Shown here in pieces: positions 45,963 to 57,800 of a stretch of 64,000 nt of DNA. The stretch spans positions 434,001 through 498,000 of the forward strand of contig MQVO02000021.1 of assembly GCA_001986395.2 (NCBI GenBank), read 5' to 3'. Every line of letters starts with the position of its first letter. Positions within the stretch are counted from its first letter, which is position 1. This DNA comes from Irpex lacteus (Eukaryota > Basidiomycota > Agaricomycetes > Polyporales > Irpicaceae). Below the pieces are notes generated by a model. That model was not told where the DNA came from and did not search any database. It saw only the letters and a list, made by a program, of their open reading frames with translations. The position numbers and the translations under genes were made by a program.

Positions 45963-46451
45963 CTAGTGTTGCTCACGGTTCAGCTCCTTAGCCACGAGCC
46001 GTGTAACCGAACCGCTTTGGAGCCGAGCTAAGCCGAGCCATCAGTGACCGGCTCTTGCCGGTTCAGCTTGCCAAGGCTCACGGCTCATAAACCGGCTATG
46101 ACGGCTCAAGCCGGTGATCCATCCTGGCAATGGACGAAGATACCGAGTCCTTACGTATTTGGATAAAACTGGTCAAAATGGAATAAAAGTAAGTCTCTGA
46201 TACTCATAGACATATTTTTGAGGTTAATACAGCAGAATTGTGAAGTGTAGGTAGCCACAGAGGCAAGGTTAGTATCGGTCCACAGAACGTGAGGACGAGG
46301 CGCCCGTATTGATGGCTCATCACCGGCTGAGCCGTAGCCGTTTGAACCGAGCCGTAACTTGGCGGCTCGGCGTGGCTCAGTTCATCACTTCTCATCAAAA
46401 GCCATCAAAGCTGAACCGTGCTGAGCTGGGCTGCGCCATGAGCAACACTAG
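45963..46451. mobile_element. MITE-like element with terminal inverted repeats, about 490 bp
   Basis: The left end reads CTAG-TGTTGCTCACGG and the right end is its inverse, CCATGAGCAACA-CTAG, giving inverted termini of at least nine bases (TGTTGCTCA) plus close partial matches inwards. A CTAG tetranucleotide flanks both ends and could be a target duplication. The interior is full of GGCTC/GAGCC and CCGGCT/AGCCGG motifs near both ends and carries no transposase frame. It lies in the divergent promoter region between kinases 1 and 2. Superfamily is unclear because CTAG is palindromic. Confidence 0.72.
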
Positions 46452-47756
46452 GCGGAACTGCCTAATTAGGCAGTTGTAACATCCTGTGCTCCCGCTGGTC
46501 TTTCAATCGCGCCGTACAGCTACGTATCGTGAGAGGAGGATGATTACGAATATTGACGTCCCAATTCTTGTTCGTGGCGTGCAGCATACCGACAGCTTCC
46601 GAGTCGACTGACTGTCGATGCGCCACCACTGGCACTCCGAGTCGCACCTATCTACGAGTCAAGTAAGCCGAATCTCAGTGTATTCAACTGTGGCAGCTTC
46701 TAGTATATGATGCCCTGGCATTCTATCAGCGCGGACTTTTAGTGTCTAGAATATGTTTATCTCACTCACGTGTGCTATAAACTTGCAGTCATGATCACGG
46801 TAGGTCACGCCGGTAGAGGCTCGAGAGGTTCTTTAGGCGCCAGGTAACGCCACCAAGCCGTTGTGGCGCGGATGTCTCCGAGCGCTACCACGCGAAACCC
46901 GCGGCCGGGTGAGCTCAAATGTTATCCTCTCACCAACCTCTCACCCTCTTCGCATTTTAACTGGTTGGACTACGCTTTCCTCTTATTCTCAAGATGGGCA
47001 GGATAGATTCTGCCCGTAATAGTGTCGTTGTCGTCACCGAAGGCGTGCAAGTCACTCTCGCTAGTACTTAACGTCTATCAAGTGAATCATGACCAGTCCG
47101 CATCTTCAAAGGCCGTATTCTATACCACTCAAGTAATCTATGCGTCCATTATATGCAAGATGTAATTCCCATCGGCATAGCAAGACTATTATAATTGGCT
47201 CACCGATCCGAGTACTCATCTTCCACAGCTCGCTAACATATTATCGACCCCAGCAGCCAGGTTTTCTTGATGCCGATCTCTAATCTAAAACGTCTTGCAA
47301 TCTCACCTCACTGCGTAGCTGTATGGGCTCCTGAATAGTCTCTGAAACGTAGCTTGAATTCTACGTTCCGGCGACTAATTCAGCATCCGCATACCGTCTG
47401 GATGTAAGCGCCCAATTGAACGAAAGCAGTCAGTACCAATATATTACCGTTCTATCCATCTCAAGATAACCCTGCCAAACGTATGTCCAGCTATTTAACA
47501 CCGCATCACCGATGTTTCCGCCACCTACCCTATGGCCACAGCAAGATGGCGGTGGGCTGCGATGCACAACTTCCGCAAGTGGCAAAGTCCCGCCCACGAT
47601 CGAGGTTCTCTGGTCGATACTTCCGCTCCGGGTCGGTCAAGTTTGGCTCACACTATGTCTTGCAGGTATATGTACTGCGCCGTCTCTCCCAGCCATGTTC
47701 CGTCTCTCGCCCTCTTCATCGTACTTCGCAGCTTTGAAGTACACACATCATCCAAC
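46452..47756. promoter_or_regulatory. Non-coding region upstream of kinase 2
   Basis: About 1.3 kb with no supported gene. It includes a GC-rich patch near 46836-46918 (GGCGCCAGGTAACGCCACC and CGCGGCCGGG). A plus-strand frame upstream of the kinase 2 ATG (from 47532) runs into the kinase frame but begins in poorly conserved sequence and is treated as leader. Confidence 0.4.
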
Positions 47757-49131
47757 ATGCCCTGCAATATTCCCGCCGCCAAGCTACTTGGCACCACCGT
47801 CGACGATGGACGCTACAAGCTCCTAGACACTCTTGGTCGAGGCTCAGGCGGAGTCGTCTTTCGGGCTCTCGACACCGCTACTCAGGAGCACTACGCTGTG
47901 AAGGTTGTCCGCAGAGCACAGAAAGGCACTCGGGCATACACCTTCCAGCAGCGCGAACTCCACTTCCATCGAACAGTATCAGGTCATCGTAACATCATCA
48001 CTCTCCACCGTATTATCGAGCAGGAGCCCTACATATATCTCGTCATGGACCTCTGTGCAGGAGGGGACTTGTTCAAGTTTCTTACCGAGAAGGGCATCTT
48101 CAAACGCAACGACCAGTTGGTAAAAAGCGTCTTCGTTCAACTCATCGACGCCGTAGACGCTTGCCACCGCAATGGTATTTACCACCGTGATATAAAACCC
48201 GAGAACATCATGTGCAATGAGGATGGGACGGAGGTCAGGTTGGGAGACTTTGGTCTGTCGACGGATTCGAAATGTAGCAGGAACTTCGGAGCAGGAACGT
48301 CAGCATATATGAGTCCAGGTACGCTTGCAACCGATTCGTCTCTTCTATGGCTACTTATCTGCTCTTCATTCCTCAGAATGTATCGGCGTAGTTGGGGGCA
48401 TGGACTCCTACTCGTCCCCCAGCAACGATATATGGTCGCTTGGCGTCATCCTCACCAGCATGATCTCCGGCCACAACCCCTGGCGACAGGCAGTCATGAC
48501 GGACGACTGTTTCAGAACATACGTCAACAACCCAGGTTTCTTCCGATCTATGCTACCCATCTCAGCTTCCGCCGACTCTATTCTTCGCCGGATATTCACT
48601 AACTACGACAACCGGATATCCCTCCGCAAGCTGCGACGTATGGTGCTCGCCGTCGACACATTCTTCATGACAGACGACGAGATCTCCAAGGCCTCTACAT
48701 ACGTCCAGATGGCGGCCGCCTCATACCTCTGCGGCGTACACCCATCTTCCTCGCCGGAGGGCAAGTCACTCATAGGCGGTGATGGGGGTCTCGTAGTCGA
48801 AGAGATCGCTGTCTCGCACCACGATGAGAAGAACTCTTCCGAGGATGTTGTTCTTTCCCCCTTTTCCCGAGGCCCGCCATCCGAAGGCCACTCGCAGCCC
48901 TCTACGCTCGTCAGTTCCGACGTATCCGATATGGTGAACACTTCCGCGAACTCGTGCAAACGTCCTGCTCCTCCGCCACAACCTATGCCATCGTACCATG
49001 ACTTGATGGCAAGGGAGTCTGACGATCTAGAGAATGCCCGAGGTCGGACGAAGGGACGGAGAACATGTGGGTCGGGTTCACCGGCGGTGGGGTTGCTGAG
49101 ACGGTGGATGGAGAGAATATTCGTGCAGTGA
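47757..49131 (+). CDS. Serine/threonine protein kinase 2 (RAN1/KSP1-like)
   Basis: A second member of the local kinase group. The ATG at 47757 begins 'MPCNIPAAKLLGTTVDDGRY'. The glycine loop is 'LGRGSGGVVFRA', Lys is in 'HYAVKVVRRAQ', Glu in 'QRELHFHRT', the hinge is 'IYLVMDLCAGGDLFKFLTEK', the catalytic loop 'IYHRDIKPENIM', then 'LGDFGLSTD' and 'GAGTSAYMSP'. After an intron comes 'ECIGVVGG', then 'SNDIWSLGVILTSMISGHNP' and 'SLRKLRRMVLAVDTFFM'. The C-terminal region is about 150 residues, Ser/Pro-rich, ending 'LLRRWMERIFVQ' with the stop at 49129-49131. The loop Tyr usual after GxG is Gly here, but the core residues are kept. An upstream in-frame ATG would add about 40 residues without family support. 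Confidence 0.9.
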
Positions 49132-49558
49132 GCTTTGTCTGGGCGATACCAAATGTATTTTTCATCTTGTACTACTACAAAAGGATTTGTATCATACTTC
49201 TCATTATATTGTATGTTCTAACAGTTGCTGCGAGACCACTCGACTGTAACGTTGATTGGTAGCCACGAGCGCCTGTGTACTGGGGCGGCTGTCTTCAAAA
49301 GGAAACGTCGGGAGGATCATGAAGAAGCGCCGATCTCGTGAGTCCTGCCGCCATGATTGCTTCCGCAGTGCGCATCCCTCTCTCTGTGGGATCGAACGAT
49401 GGTTAATCGGCGGATATGTTGTCCGCAACGAGCTGCGATTGTAATCGTGCACGATCCTGCAAACACTGGTAAACAGCATTTCGTATAAATGAGCGGTGAG
49501 TTGTACGTAGATGCTTCTCATCATCACTCTCACTACTTTACACCAGCATCTACAAGCT
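49132..49558. promoter_or_regulatory. Intergenic promoter of kinase 3 with TATA box
   Basis: About 430 bp. A perfect TATAAA occurs at 49484-49489, about 70 bp before the kinase 3 ATG, a usual distance. The ORF that covers part of this region (49256-49444) lacks domains. Confidence 0.5.
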
Positions 49559-50913
49559 ATGTCAGTGAAATCCTCTGCTAGCTCTGCTTCTGGCCTGGAA
49601 GGTCAGACCATCGACGCTGGTCGTCTCCTGCTGGTCAGGGTTCTTGGCGAAGGTGCCTATGGTGTTGTCTACCTTGCTGTCGAGCAGCCGGACAACTCCA
49701 AAGGTACTTCGTCCACGGCATCGCCCAAGGAGTACGCTGTCAAGGTCCTCCCCAAGGCCGACAGCACGACTCTGATGGGCGAATGCCAAAGTCGCGAGAT
49801 CGTCGCACACAAGATCGTCTCCGGCCATCCCTCCGTCGTGAGCCTTCACGAGGTTCTCGAAGATGACCAGTTCATCTACCTCGTGATGGACCACTGTCCC
49901 GGTGGCGACCTTTACGGCGCGGTCGTCGACCGTCAAGTCTTTGTGGGGAACGACGCCCTCCTCAAGAACGTCTTCCTCCAAATTCTGGACGCCGTGGAAT
50001 GGTGCCACGACCTGGGCATCTACCATCGAGACTTGAAGCCTGACAACATCTTCGTCAGTGCTGATTGCTCGAAGGTCCATCTCGGGGACTTTGGTCTGGC
50101 GACGGATCAAAACCTGAGCAACAACCACAAATGTGGTAGTTCGTTCTACATGAGTCCTGGTAAGTAATACGACAGAAAACTATCTCGATCCTTTTGCTGA
50201 CACGCACTTCAGAATGTCTCGGCGAAGAACACAACTTTGGTCCGTACAAGAGCCAAGTGAGCGACATTTGGTCGCTCGGTGTCATCTTCACCAACATGGT
50301 TACCGGTCGCAGCCCTTGGCGTAAAGCTACGACCGAGGATGAGCATTTCTATCGGTACATGTGTAAACCAGACGACTTCATCCGCTCGGTCCTACCAATG
50401 TCCGACGCTGCAGGCGAGATCTTCAAGCGGATCTTCACCTTCAACCCTTACAGACGCATTTCACTTGCTATGCTTCGGGAGGCGGTGATTGCAATCGATA
50501 CCTTCTTCCCCTCACCAGCTGAGGCGGATAGCGCAGTGCGCGACAAGAGGGTATCCGATTTAGCAATCAACAAGCGGCACATCGTTCATGCCAAATCCAC
50601 TCCGGCAACTCCTGAGCTCCCTCAGGGTCTCGTGGAAGATTTCACCAAAGTCGGCGCGTACCCGGACGACGAGTTCTTATTCTCTAGTCCGAACCCCGAT
50701 GATGACTTCGACATGACGCCAATGTCGCAACCTACTACGCCTGCTGCCGTTGTGTCCTCTTCGAGCACCCTTTGTGACTCTGATGATGTCTTTGCCGAGC
50801 AATACGCTGAGAAGCTCGGCAAGGCCTTCAGGGATGTCGAGCACACCAATGTCGCCAAAACGGGCTTCACTGTCTCGTCTGTTAACCGCTTGCTAGAGCG
50901 ATGGGTGCTGTAA
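49559..50913 (+). CDS. Serine/threonine protein kinase 3 (RAN1/KSP1-like)
   Basis: The third member of the kinase group, 430 bp downstream of kinase 2. The ATG at 49559 begins 'MSVKSSASSASGLEGQTIDA'. Motifs in order: 'VLGEGAYGVVYLA', Lys in 'EYAVKVLPKAD', Glu in 'QSREIVAHKIVSGHPSV', hinge 'IYLVMDHCPGGDLYGAVVD', 'IYHRDLKPDNIFV', 'LGDFGLATD', 'CGSSFYMSP', then after one intron 'ECLGEEHNFGPYKSQV', 'SDIWSLGVIFTNMVTGRSP' and 'ISLAMLREAVIAIDTFFP'. The tail of about 150 residues has many S/T and acidic residues and ends 'SVNRLLERWVL' at 50911-50913; kinase 2 has a similar '(N/L)LLRRW' type end. The single intron position is shared with kinases 1 and 2. Confidence 0.92.
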
Positions 50914-51296
50914 TAAGTAGACGACATTATAGAGCGCTATAATAAAACATTCATGAACCGTATTTCAACGATCCGTAAACCGCCCTTCTTTTCTTCTTAT
51001 GATAACGTGAGTGCTTGCACTTTAAGTGTAAGTTGAGCCCTTCAATCTTGTCTGGCCACCAGCGCTTTCTGGCGGCTTCTTAATGCGGAAGGCAGCGACT
51101 TGGTGGCGCGGGAAACCCGACTGTATGGCGCCCGATCATCCAGGCCTCCGACGTCCTTGAACAGAGGCCGGCGGCAACCTGTGTTTTCTTCAACGTCGAC
51201 CACCTTTCTCTCCCAGCCGTTCATGAAGCTTGAAGGCTTATCATAACAACACTATACGCCGTATCCTAAATCTCTCCTCTATCACTATAAACAGGC
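50914..51296. promoter_or_regulatory. Promoter region of the WAPL gene with an E2F/MBF-like site
   Basis: About 380 bp. The motif GGCGCGGGAAA at 51105-51115 (reverse complement TTTCCCGCGCC) fits the E2F consensus TTTSSCGC and contains the CGCG core used by fungal G1/S factors. It lies about 185 bp before the ATG. A TATAAA at 51286-51291 is too near the ATG to be a standard TATA box. Confidence 0.42.
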
Positions 51297-54200
51297 ATGT
51301 CTCAGGTAATACGGACGTACAGCCGTAAAGGAAAACGCGTCGCTAAGGACGCGTCTGTTTCGGTGGACACATCACCGGATCGTAGCCCTGTGGCTCGCAA
51401 GAGACAAAGAATTGAAGTTGAGGTGACAACGGATAATGATGGCTCAGACAGCGACACAGAGCCCAAACGGAGAGATGGCGTTGAAGGAGAGAAGAACGCG
51501 GCGGCCACTAGCTCAATTTCACGGGGTAAGCACTATGGACTTCTTTTATTGATGTCATTTGCGGGTCCGCTGTCATTCGTTGTCTTAGACTGGAGCTTCA
51601 ATTTTAGTCTTGAGACTCTGTCTATGTTTATCGAAACTGTCCTAATGAATCATAGCTCACAGGCTGGATGGTCACATAACGCACAGAAGCGACAGACAGC
51701 CCTCCAGCGCAGACAATACGTCTCGTACAGGAGCGTCATTACCTTTGCATGGCTCTACTGGGACTGTTGCGCGTAATACAGGAGCCATCAAGAAAACCAA
51801 GTCCCAAGTTACCACTGAATCGTCCGTACCCCCAAGACTTCGACATACACAGTCTCTCTCGCCAGAAAAGCCCAACGCAGATTTTGCTGACTATTTTGGC
51901 GACATTAATATCCGGACCAGCTTGTCCACGGTAAAAACGGGTGGTATCGCTAAACGCATGCTGCGTCGCGCACATACCGAGTCTTCTGTCACTTCAAATG
52001 ACGCAAATAACTCGCACCAGAAAGCTGGCCCATCTGTGCCACGCCCTCCCACGAAGCTTACAGCTACCAAGACTGAGTCTATCATTGACCTCACCTCTGT
52101 ATCTCCTGGTTCATCAAGAAGTCGACCACTCACTCCGAGCAAGTCGCGGTCACAAGAAGATACTCTCTCCCCTGATAAAGTAGTCCGTACAACCCTTGTC
52201 AGCTCAAACGTCCGCACCTATGCAGGCAAATCCCGTTCCTTCCTCGTCGCGCTACCGACTTCGCGTATTGCTTCTGTGGACCAAGAATCCACTTCCCAAG
52301 TCACCGATATTGATAATCTGGCCGAGGATGATGAGTACGAGACACGAGAATCCTACGCAGACCTTCGTGCTCGTTGGGGGGTGGACGACTCTGAGGATGA
52401 CCCCTACGCCTTCATTGAAGATCTGCCGTCTCCGTCAAAAGATTATAAAGGAAAAGGCAAACAGAAGCAAGTTCAACCTCCTGTTCCGCGACTTCCACCT
52501 GGGATGATGAACGATTTGAAAAGTATCACGGAACTGCGGAGTAAGGGCGAAAGCCGGCGATTTTTGGATGATGTCGGCTATCTCTTTGAAGGTCTTGGGT
52601 CTGACGGTGCTTTGGGTGTTCGCAGAGGAAGGTGAGTCAAAAATCTCCACAAAATGGAAATAAATGGATAGCTAACTTGTACATGCAGCGCTTTAGAGAT
52701 TGTTACCAAGTTATGCGACCTGGACTTTGCTAGGAAGGCAAAGGCGGCAGACTTCCTTGGTCGGGCTTGGGAAGGCTTACGAGAAGCTGGTGCCGGCGAA
52801 GGTGACAAAGTGAGTACGCAGCTTCGTACGCGGCATACTATCTCTGATTTAATACCACAGGTACTAGATTCAATTCTGGTATTCTTTGCTGCACTGGTCT
52901 CGCGGGATCCGGTCGACGTGACGGATTTGGCGACCAGACTGGACTTTAGGCCGACGCTCCTCAGGCTCCTGGCTCATCTCACACATGAAAACGACCCGCT
53001 ATGGCTTGTGTCGTGTGGTTTGCAGCCACCCGCATTGAGAGCCGCCGGCATAGCTAGGAACGATGTAGCACAGGTGCGCATTGTGTCATGTACTTGACGT
53101 GAGCTTTCTCTCACATCACACGTTTTAGCTCACCGGGCTCCAGAGGATGATCTTGAACAAGTCAGGGTTATTTGACGACTCAGAGACCGTACGTGTGTCC
53201 CATTTTGTTGACTGCCTCATTCTAAAACGATGCAGATTTCCAACCGCCTCTTGATATCACTTTCTCTAGCGGCACTTCCTCCATCAGTGCATCATTCAAC
53301 GGGGTTATCTACCATTTTGAGCTCCCTTGAAGCAGAGCTAGTACCCTTATCCGCCCGTGTATCGGCATATGCTGCTGGCTTACCCCTCCTCCCGGCCGTG
53401 AGCGCTGACTCGCACGCCGATCTCCCATCCCTTTCACACATAGACAACTGTCTCCGTCTGCTTGACGCATATTTACTTGGCCGCTGGGAAGACGATTATG
53501 CTATAGACGGTGTTGCTGTTTTGGATAATGCTAGAAAAAATGGCTTCGGATCCACGTTACTAATTTTGTGCGTGTCCGTGGACGTTGTTTCCCGCACACA
53601 TGACGTGCCCTTCCTCGTTGCCGCCGGTCCGTGCTTTACCCTGAGTAATTCCAAATACTCATACTCATGCATCCCCTTTCAGCACAAAAGTGCATCGAAT
53701 CTGCACTGCGAGTTTTGGTCAACCTGACGCATGATAGTTTGCTCTGGTGCCAAGCAAGCATCGGAAGCTCTGACGGACTTCCATCCATCTTACGCCTACT
53801 TGCCACTCTGCATAGTCAGAAGACGCGATCTTCGACTGCAGAGAGATCAGAAGAAGGCGATTACGAAGCCGCAAGCTACCTCGATAGGCTGTGTCTGATC
53901 CTAGGTCTCGTCACGAACCTCGTGCAAACATCGGATGAGGCGAAGGAGCACATTCGCGATCTCAGTAGGTTAGCCTCTGTTCCATATACGACAACTTCTT
54001 ATTAGGCAATTCTCAGAACTAGCCCCTCGCTGTCCAGGATTACGCCCATGTGCGGTCGCTTGTCGGTGTGCTGCAGCGGTTAGTGCTCTAGACTGCCTTG
54101 TACAAATCTACGAGCAACCTGGCCACTCCGAGAACGACTTCGAATCTGTCGTGCGCGGACATATAGCCGTATTGTTCGGTCTGTTGATGCAAGGTCACCC

Positions 54201-54471
54201 GCGTAACCAGCTGATGCTCCTTCGTCTACTCTCCGGACCGTCAAACAGGAAGAAGGTGGAGTCCGTGATGGAGAACGTCCGTGAATTTACGCTGCTGTAT
54301 GCAGAGTTCGTGAAGAGAGCGGCACATGCTGCTGAGACGGATGATGATGACGATGATCAAGAGAGCCGCCAGGGTGATGTGGACTCGGCGCTTCGCGCTT
54401 CCCACGGTGAACTAGTTGTGAGGCGGGTCCTATCATTCCTGGAGGACTTGTTACAAGGCTTGAACGACTAG
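51297..54471 (+). CDS. WAPL-type cohesin release factor (Wapl/Rad61 homologue)
   Basis: WAPL opens cohesin rings and releases them from chromosomes. The ATG at 51297 starts a low-complexity basic N-terminus ('VIRTYSRKGKRV', 'RSPVARKRQRIEVE'), followed by Ser/Thr-rich sequence with many SP/TP sites ('RPLTPSKSRSQ', 'DTLSPDKVVR'). The WAPL domain begins about residue 270: 'PGMMNDLKSITELRSKGES', 'RRFLDDVGYLFEGL', then 'SALEIVTKLCDLDFARKA', 'FFAALVSRDPVDVTDLAT', 'RLDFRPTLLRLLAHL', 'LTGLQRMILNKSGLFDDSET', 'ALRVLVNLTHDSLLWCQASI', 'DYEAASYLDRLCLILGLVTN' and 'VRGHIAVLFGLLMQGHPRNQ'. It ends 'VRRVLSFLEDLLQGLND' with the stop at 54469-54471. About ten introns. Length and block order fit fungal WAPL. A segment near 51690-51790 is read in a frame different from the longest local ORF; that join is by inference. 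Confidence 0.88.
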
Positions 54472-54892
54472 TATGATATCCTTACTGTACCTAATCTTTC
54501 TATCCGCTTATATGGATCAGACTAATGACGAGTTACCCTGTTCCAGAAGAAATAGAGAACAGGTGATACTGGTGAGTTTCCAGAGGACTTCGTATATTGA
54601 TGGCAGCTGATCGTCATATCATGCGTCCATGTCCGGACATCGTGTGTACCCCCTACCCCACAGTATATGGGAAGTGTTAGTACTCATGTGCTGGTCGAGG
54701 ATAAACATAAAAGTACGGGCCGGGACGCCAGAAGACAGCGACGAAGCAATCTATGGAACGGCCGCATCATCTTTGCACGGTGTTTGTATACCTAATAGAA
54801 GCAGTGCAAACCATTTCGTCATACAGACAACAGTATGGCTTAAAGTATAAAGGCAGACACAGAAGCTGTAAGGAGCCTCAGCACGCATCACG
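54472..54892. promoter_or_regulatory. Promoter of the GH51 gene with TATA box
   Basis: About 420 bp with no supported gene. TATAAA at 54846-54851 lies 42 bp before the GH51 ATG, consistent with a strong inducible promoter. No CreA/Xlr-type control site was confirmed by eye. Confidence 0.5.
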
Positions 54893-57800
54893 ATGACCTT
54901 CGTACGCCCACTTGTCTGCGCTCTTGCTGCAGTGGCACTTCATGCTCTGCAAGCATGCGCCGCAACAACTATCTCCGTAAGCAGCACTGCAAGCCACCCT
55001 GTTCCGACTACTCTTTGTAAGTGCAAAGGTCATACCCCGCCGTGCATACACTGATTAATCATTTGTCGCAGTTGGACAGATGTATGAGGTGTGTTCGTCC
55101 ACACTCTGGGGCATGTGCAGCGACTAATATCAGATGATATTTTGTTAAGGATATCAACGTATGTACTCGAGCTTTATCACTTGAATTTTCCGAAGCTGAC
55201 TCGATTATCAGCACGTAAGGCGTCGCTTGACTCCTAGTTATTAGGCACTCTAACCTATGTTTCAGAGTGGAGACGGAGGACTTTATGCAGAATGTACGAC
55301 AGTTCTGCTCCGATCTATGCTGTGCTGACGTCTTTCTAGTGTTGCAAAACAGGGCTTTCCAGCAAGTCACCCCAAGTGAGTTATCGAAACTGACTATCGA
55401 GCTGGTAGAAACTAACTTTGCGTTCTACCAGACACGTCTGGCGCACTCAACGCTTGGGGTGCTGTGAACGGTGCACAATTGACGGTCATCGCGGATCCCA
55501 AGCCAGTTTCGAATGCTCTACCGAACTCTCTCCAAGTCCAATTCCCTACTGGTAAAAGTGGTGCAGTCGGCTTTAGCAATTCCGGTTTCTGGGGTAAGCA
55601 GTGTCGATCGTGGCTGGCACAATATTCTTAAATGGTTCGATAGGAATCAAGGTCGATTCTTCCTGGACTTACAATGCGTCCTTGTACTTCAAGTTCCCCA
55701 CGAAGTCCTCGTTCTCCGGTACACTTACTCTGGCTTTGAAGACGACAGCCGGAGAAACACTGGCTCAGGCATCTACTACCATCAAGGGCTCCCAGACGAC
55801 TTGGAAGCAGATTGCGCTGACACTTAAGCCCACTAAAAGCGCCTCGAATACCAACAACGTCTTCACAGTGACTCTAGATGGAGCCGCTGCTTCAGGACAA
55901 ACGGTCAACTTTGCTTTGCTTTCATTGTTCCCTCCTACATTCAAAAACAGGCCGAACGGTATCAGAATTGATATCGCGGAAGTAAGTAACATTGCTGAGC
56001 TGTTCGTCTTGACAGCAGAGGATTCAATGATTGGTATCCTTTTATATAGGCATTGGTCGACATGGCCCCGGCATTTTTCCGTTTCCCTGGTGGAAATAAC
56101 CTCGTAAGCTGTGGTTCTTCCTATGATTTTACCGACGTTTGACATTATGTGTGCAGGAGGTTTGCCATGCAAATATGCTACTTGCTATGACTCTGACTAA
56201 GCTTTGCATCACCTCAGGGACAAACAACGGCTTCCAGATGGCAATGGAACGCCACTGTTGGGCCGCTCCTCAACCGTCCTGGTCGAGTAGGTGACTGGGG
56301 GTATGCTAACACTGAGTCTGCCTTGTACCTTTCATGGTTCTAGCTCTCAACGCTGACTGTTGAGCGTAGTGGTCTCGGTTTGCTCGAATATCTCCAGTTC
56401 ATTGAGGATGCCGGAATGCAACCAATTATGGCCGTATGGGCTGGTAAGTTATTTCGGTTTTTGCTCGTATCCTCTTAACCAGAGTAATGGCACATATGAA
56501 CAGGATACTCTCTTGGAGGAACCAGTCTCCCTGAAACTGACCTCAAGCCATACATTCAACAAGCCATCGACCAGGTGAGTTAGCATACCATTTTCAAGGC
56601 GTTGCGGCGTAATGGTGACATTGTCTTTATCATACTAGATTAACTTCGTCATAGGCGATCCCTCAAAGAGTGCACCTGGTATGTGCACCATCTCTGTTTA
56701 GAGAGCTAGGTGGACTGAGATTCTCTCAAGCGGCATTGCGTGCTTCCCTTGGCCGACCTCAGCCCTTCACACTGAAATATGTCGAAATCGGCAATGAGGT
56801 AGGACGATAAACTCTGTTGTACGACATTCACGATCGCTAAACCAGACTTGCTACAGGACTTCTTCGCCGCTACCTCGTAAGTCACCAACGGTGAATCTGT
56901 CCTGTTTCTCCTTTCTGACAGCCTCGGGCATTTAGGTATACGTACAGATATCGGGACTTCTTCGGCAACTTGAGTGCAGCGTTCCCCAGCCTTAGTGCGT
57001 CACCCTTGCTTACCTTCGGGTCAATCATCTCACACTCCATCCAGCCTTCATTGCGACGAGTGACGTTGGAAGCCCCGTGCTCACACCGAAACCCGAGGCT
57101 TACGATGTGCACGTTTACCAGACTCCGAGTCAGTACTTGTGCATGTAGCCACCCGGAGCAGTTTCTGATTCTGTCGTTTCAGGCTGGTTTGCGGAAAATT
57201 CATTCTACTACGACACATTTGCTGTAAGTGTTGTTCATCTTCATGCTATTATTGACGCATCGTCCATACTCTATATTCTCAGCGTGATGGCACAAAATAC
57301 TTCGAGGTAACCCTCCTTCTCTATGCATTGTATCGATCAAATCGGTTCTAACTCTAGAACAGGGAGAATACGCAGCCATCTCTACTAACCCCAACGACCT
57401 CTATGGCAGCGTCTCCGACGGAAGGCTCGCCTTCCCGACTGTGGGCAGTGAGTATCGCTACTCCCGTTGTGCAGCTTGCAATGATATACTGACTGTATTG
57501 GTCAGGCGCCGCGGGCGAAGCTGCATTTATGACTGGCTTGGAAAGGAATAGCGATATTGTGTTTGCGGCCTCATATGCCCCGCTGTTGCAGGTGAGTACG
57601 CTTGACTGTGAGTTTAGCATAATTCATTGACTTCTTGCGCCAACAGCATGTCAACAGCACTCAATGGGTAAGTGTGTAATGTCTGTACTCCGTGATCTCG
57701 ACTAATAGTATACAGACCCCCGATCTAGTGAGCTTCGAGTAAGCACAGACATTTTAAGGCTCATCCCCACGACACTGATTAAATTCGTAGTGCTGGACAG

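Noticed and set aside
46836..46918. GC-rich patch upstream of kinase 2 as a possible structured RNA
   Set aside because: Some inverted complementarity (GGCGCC, GGCGTTACC/GGTAACGCC) but no extended hairpin that I could confirm by eye.
49562..50128. Minus-strand frame of 188 codons over kinase 3
   Set aside because: Reverse of a coding region with strong kinase motifs on the plus strand.
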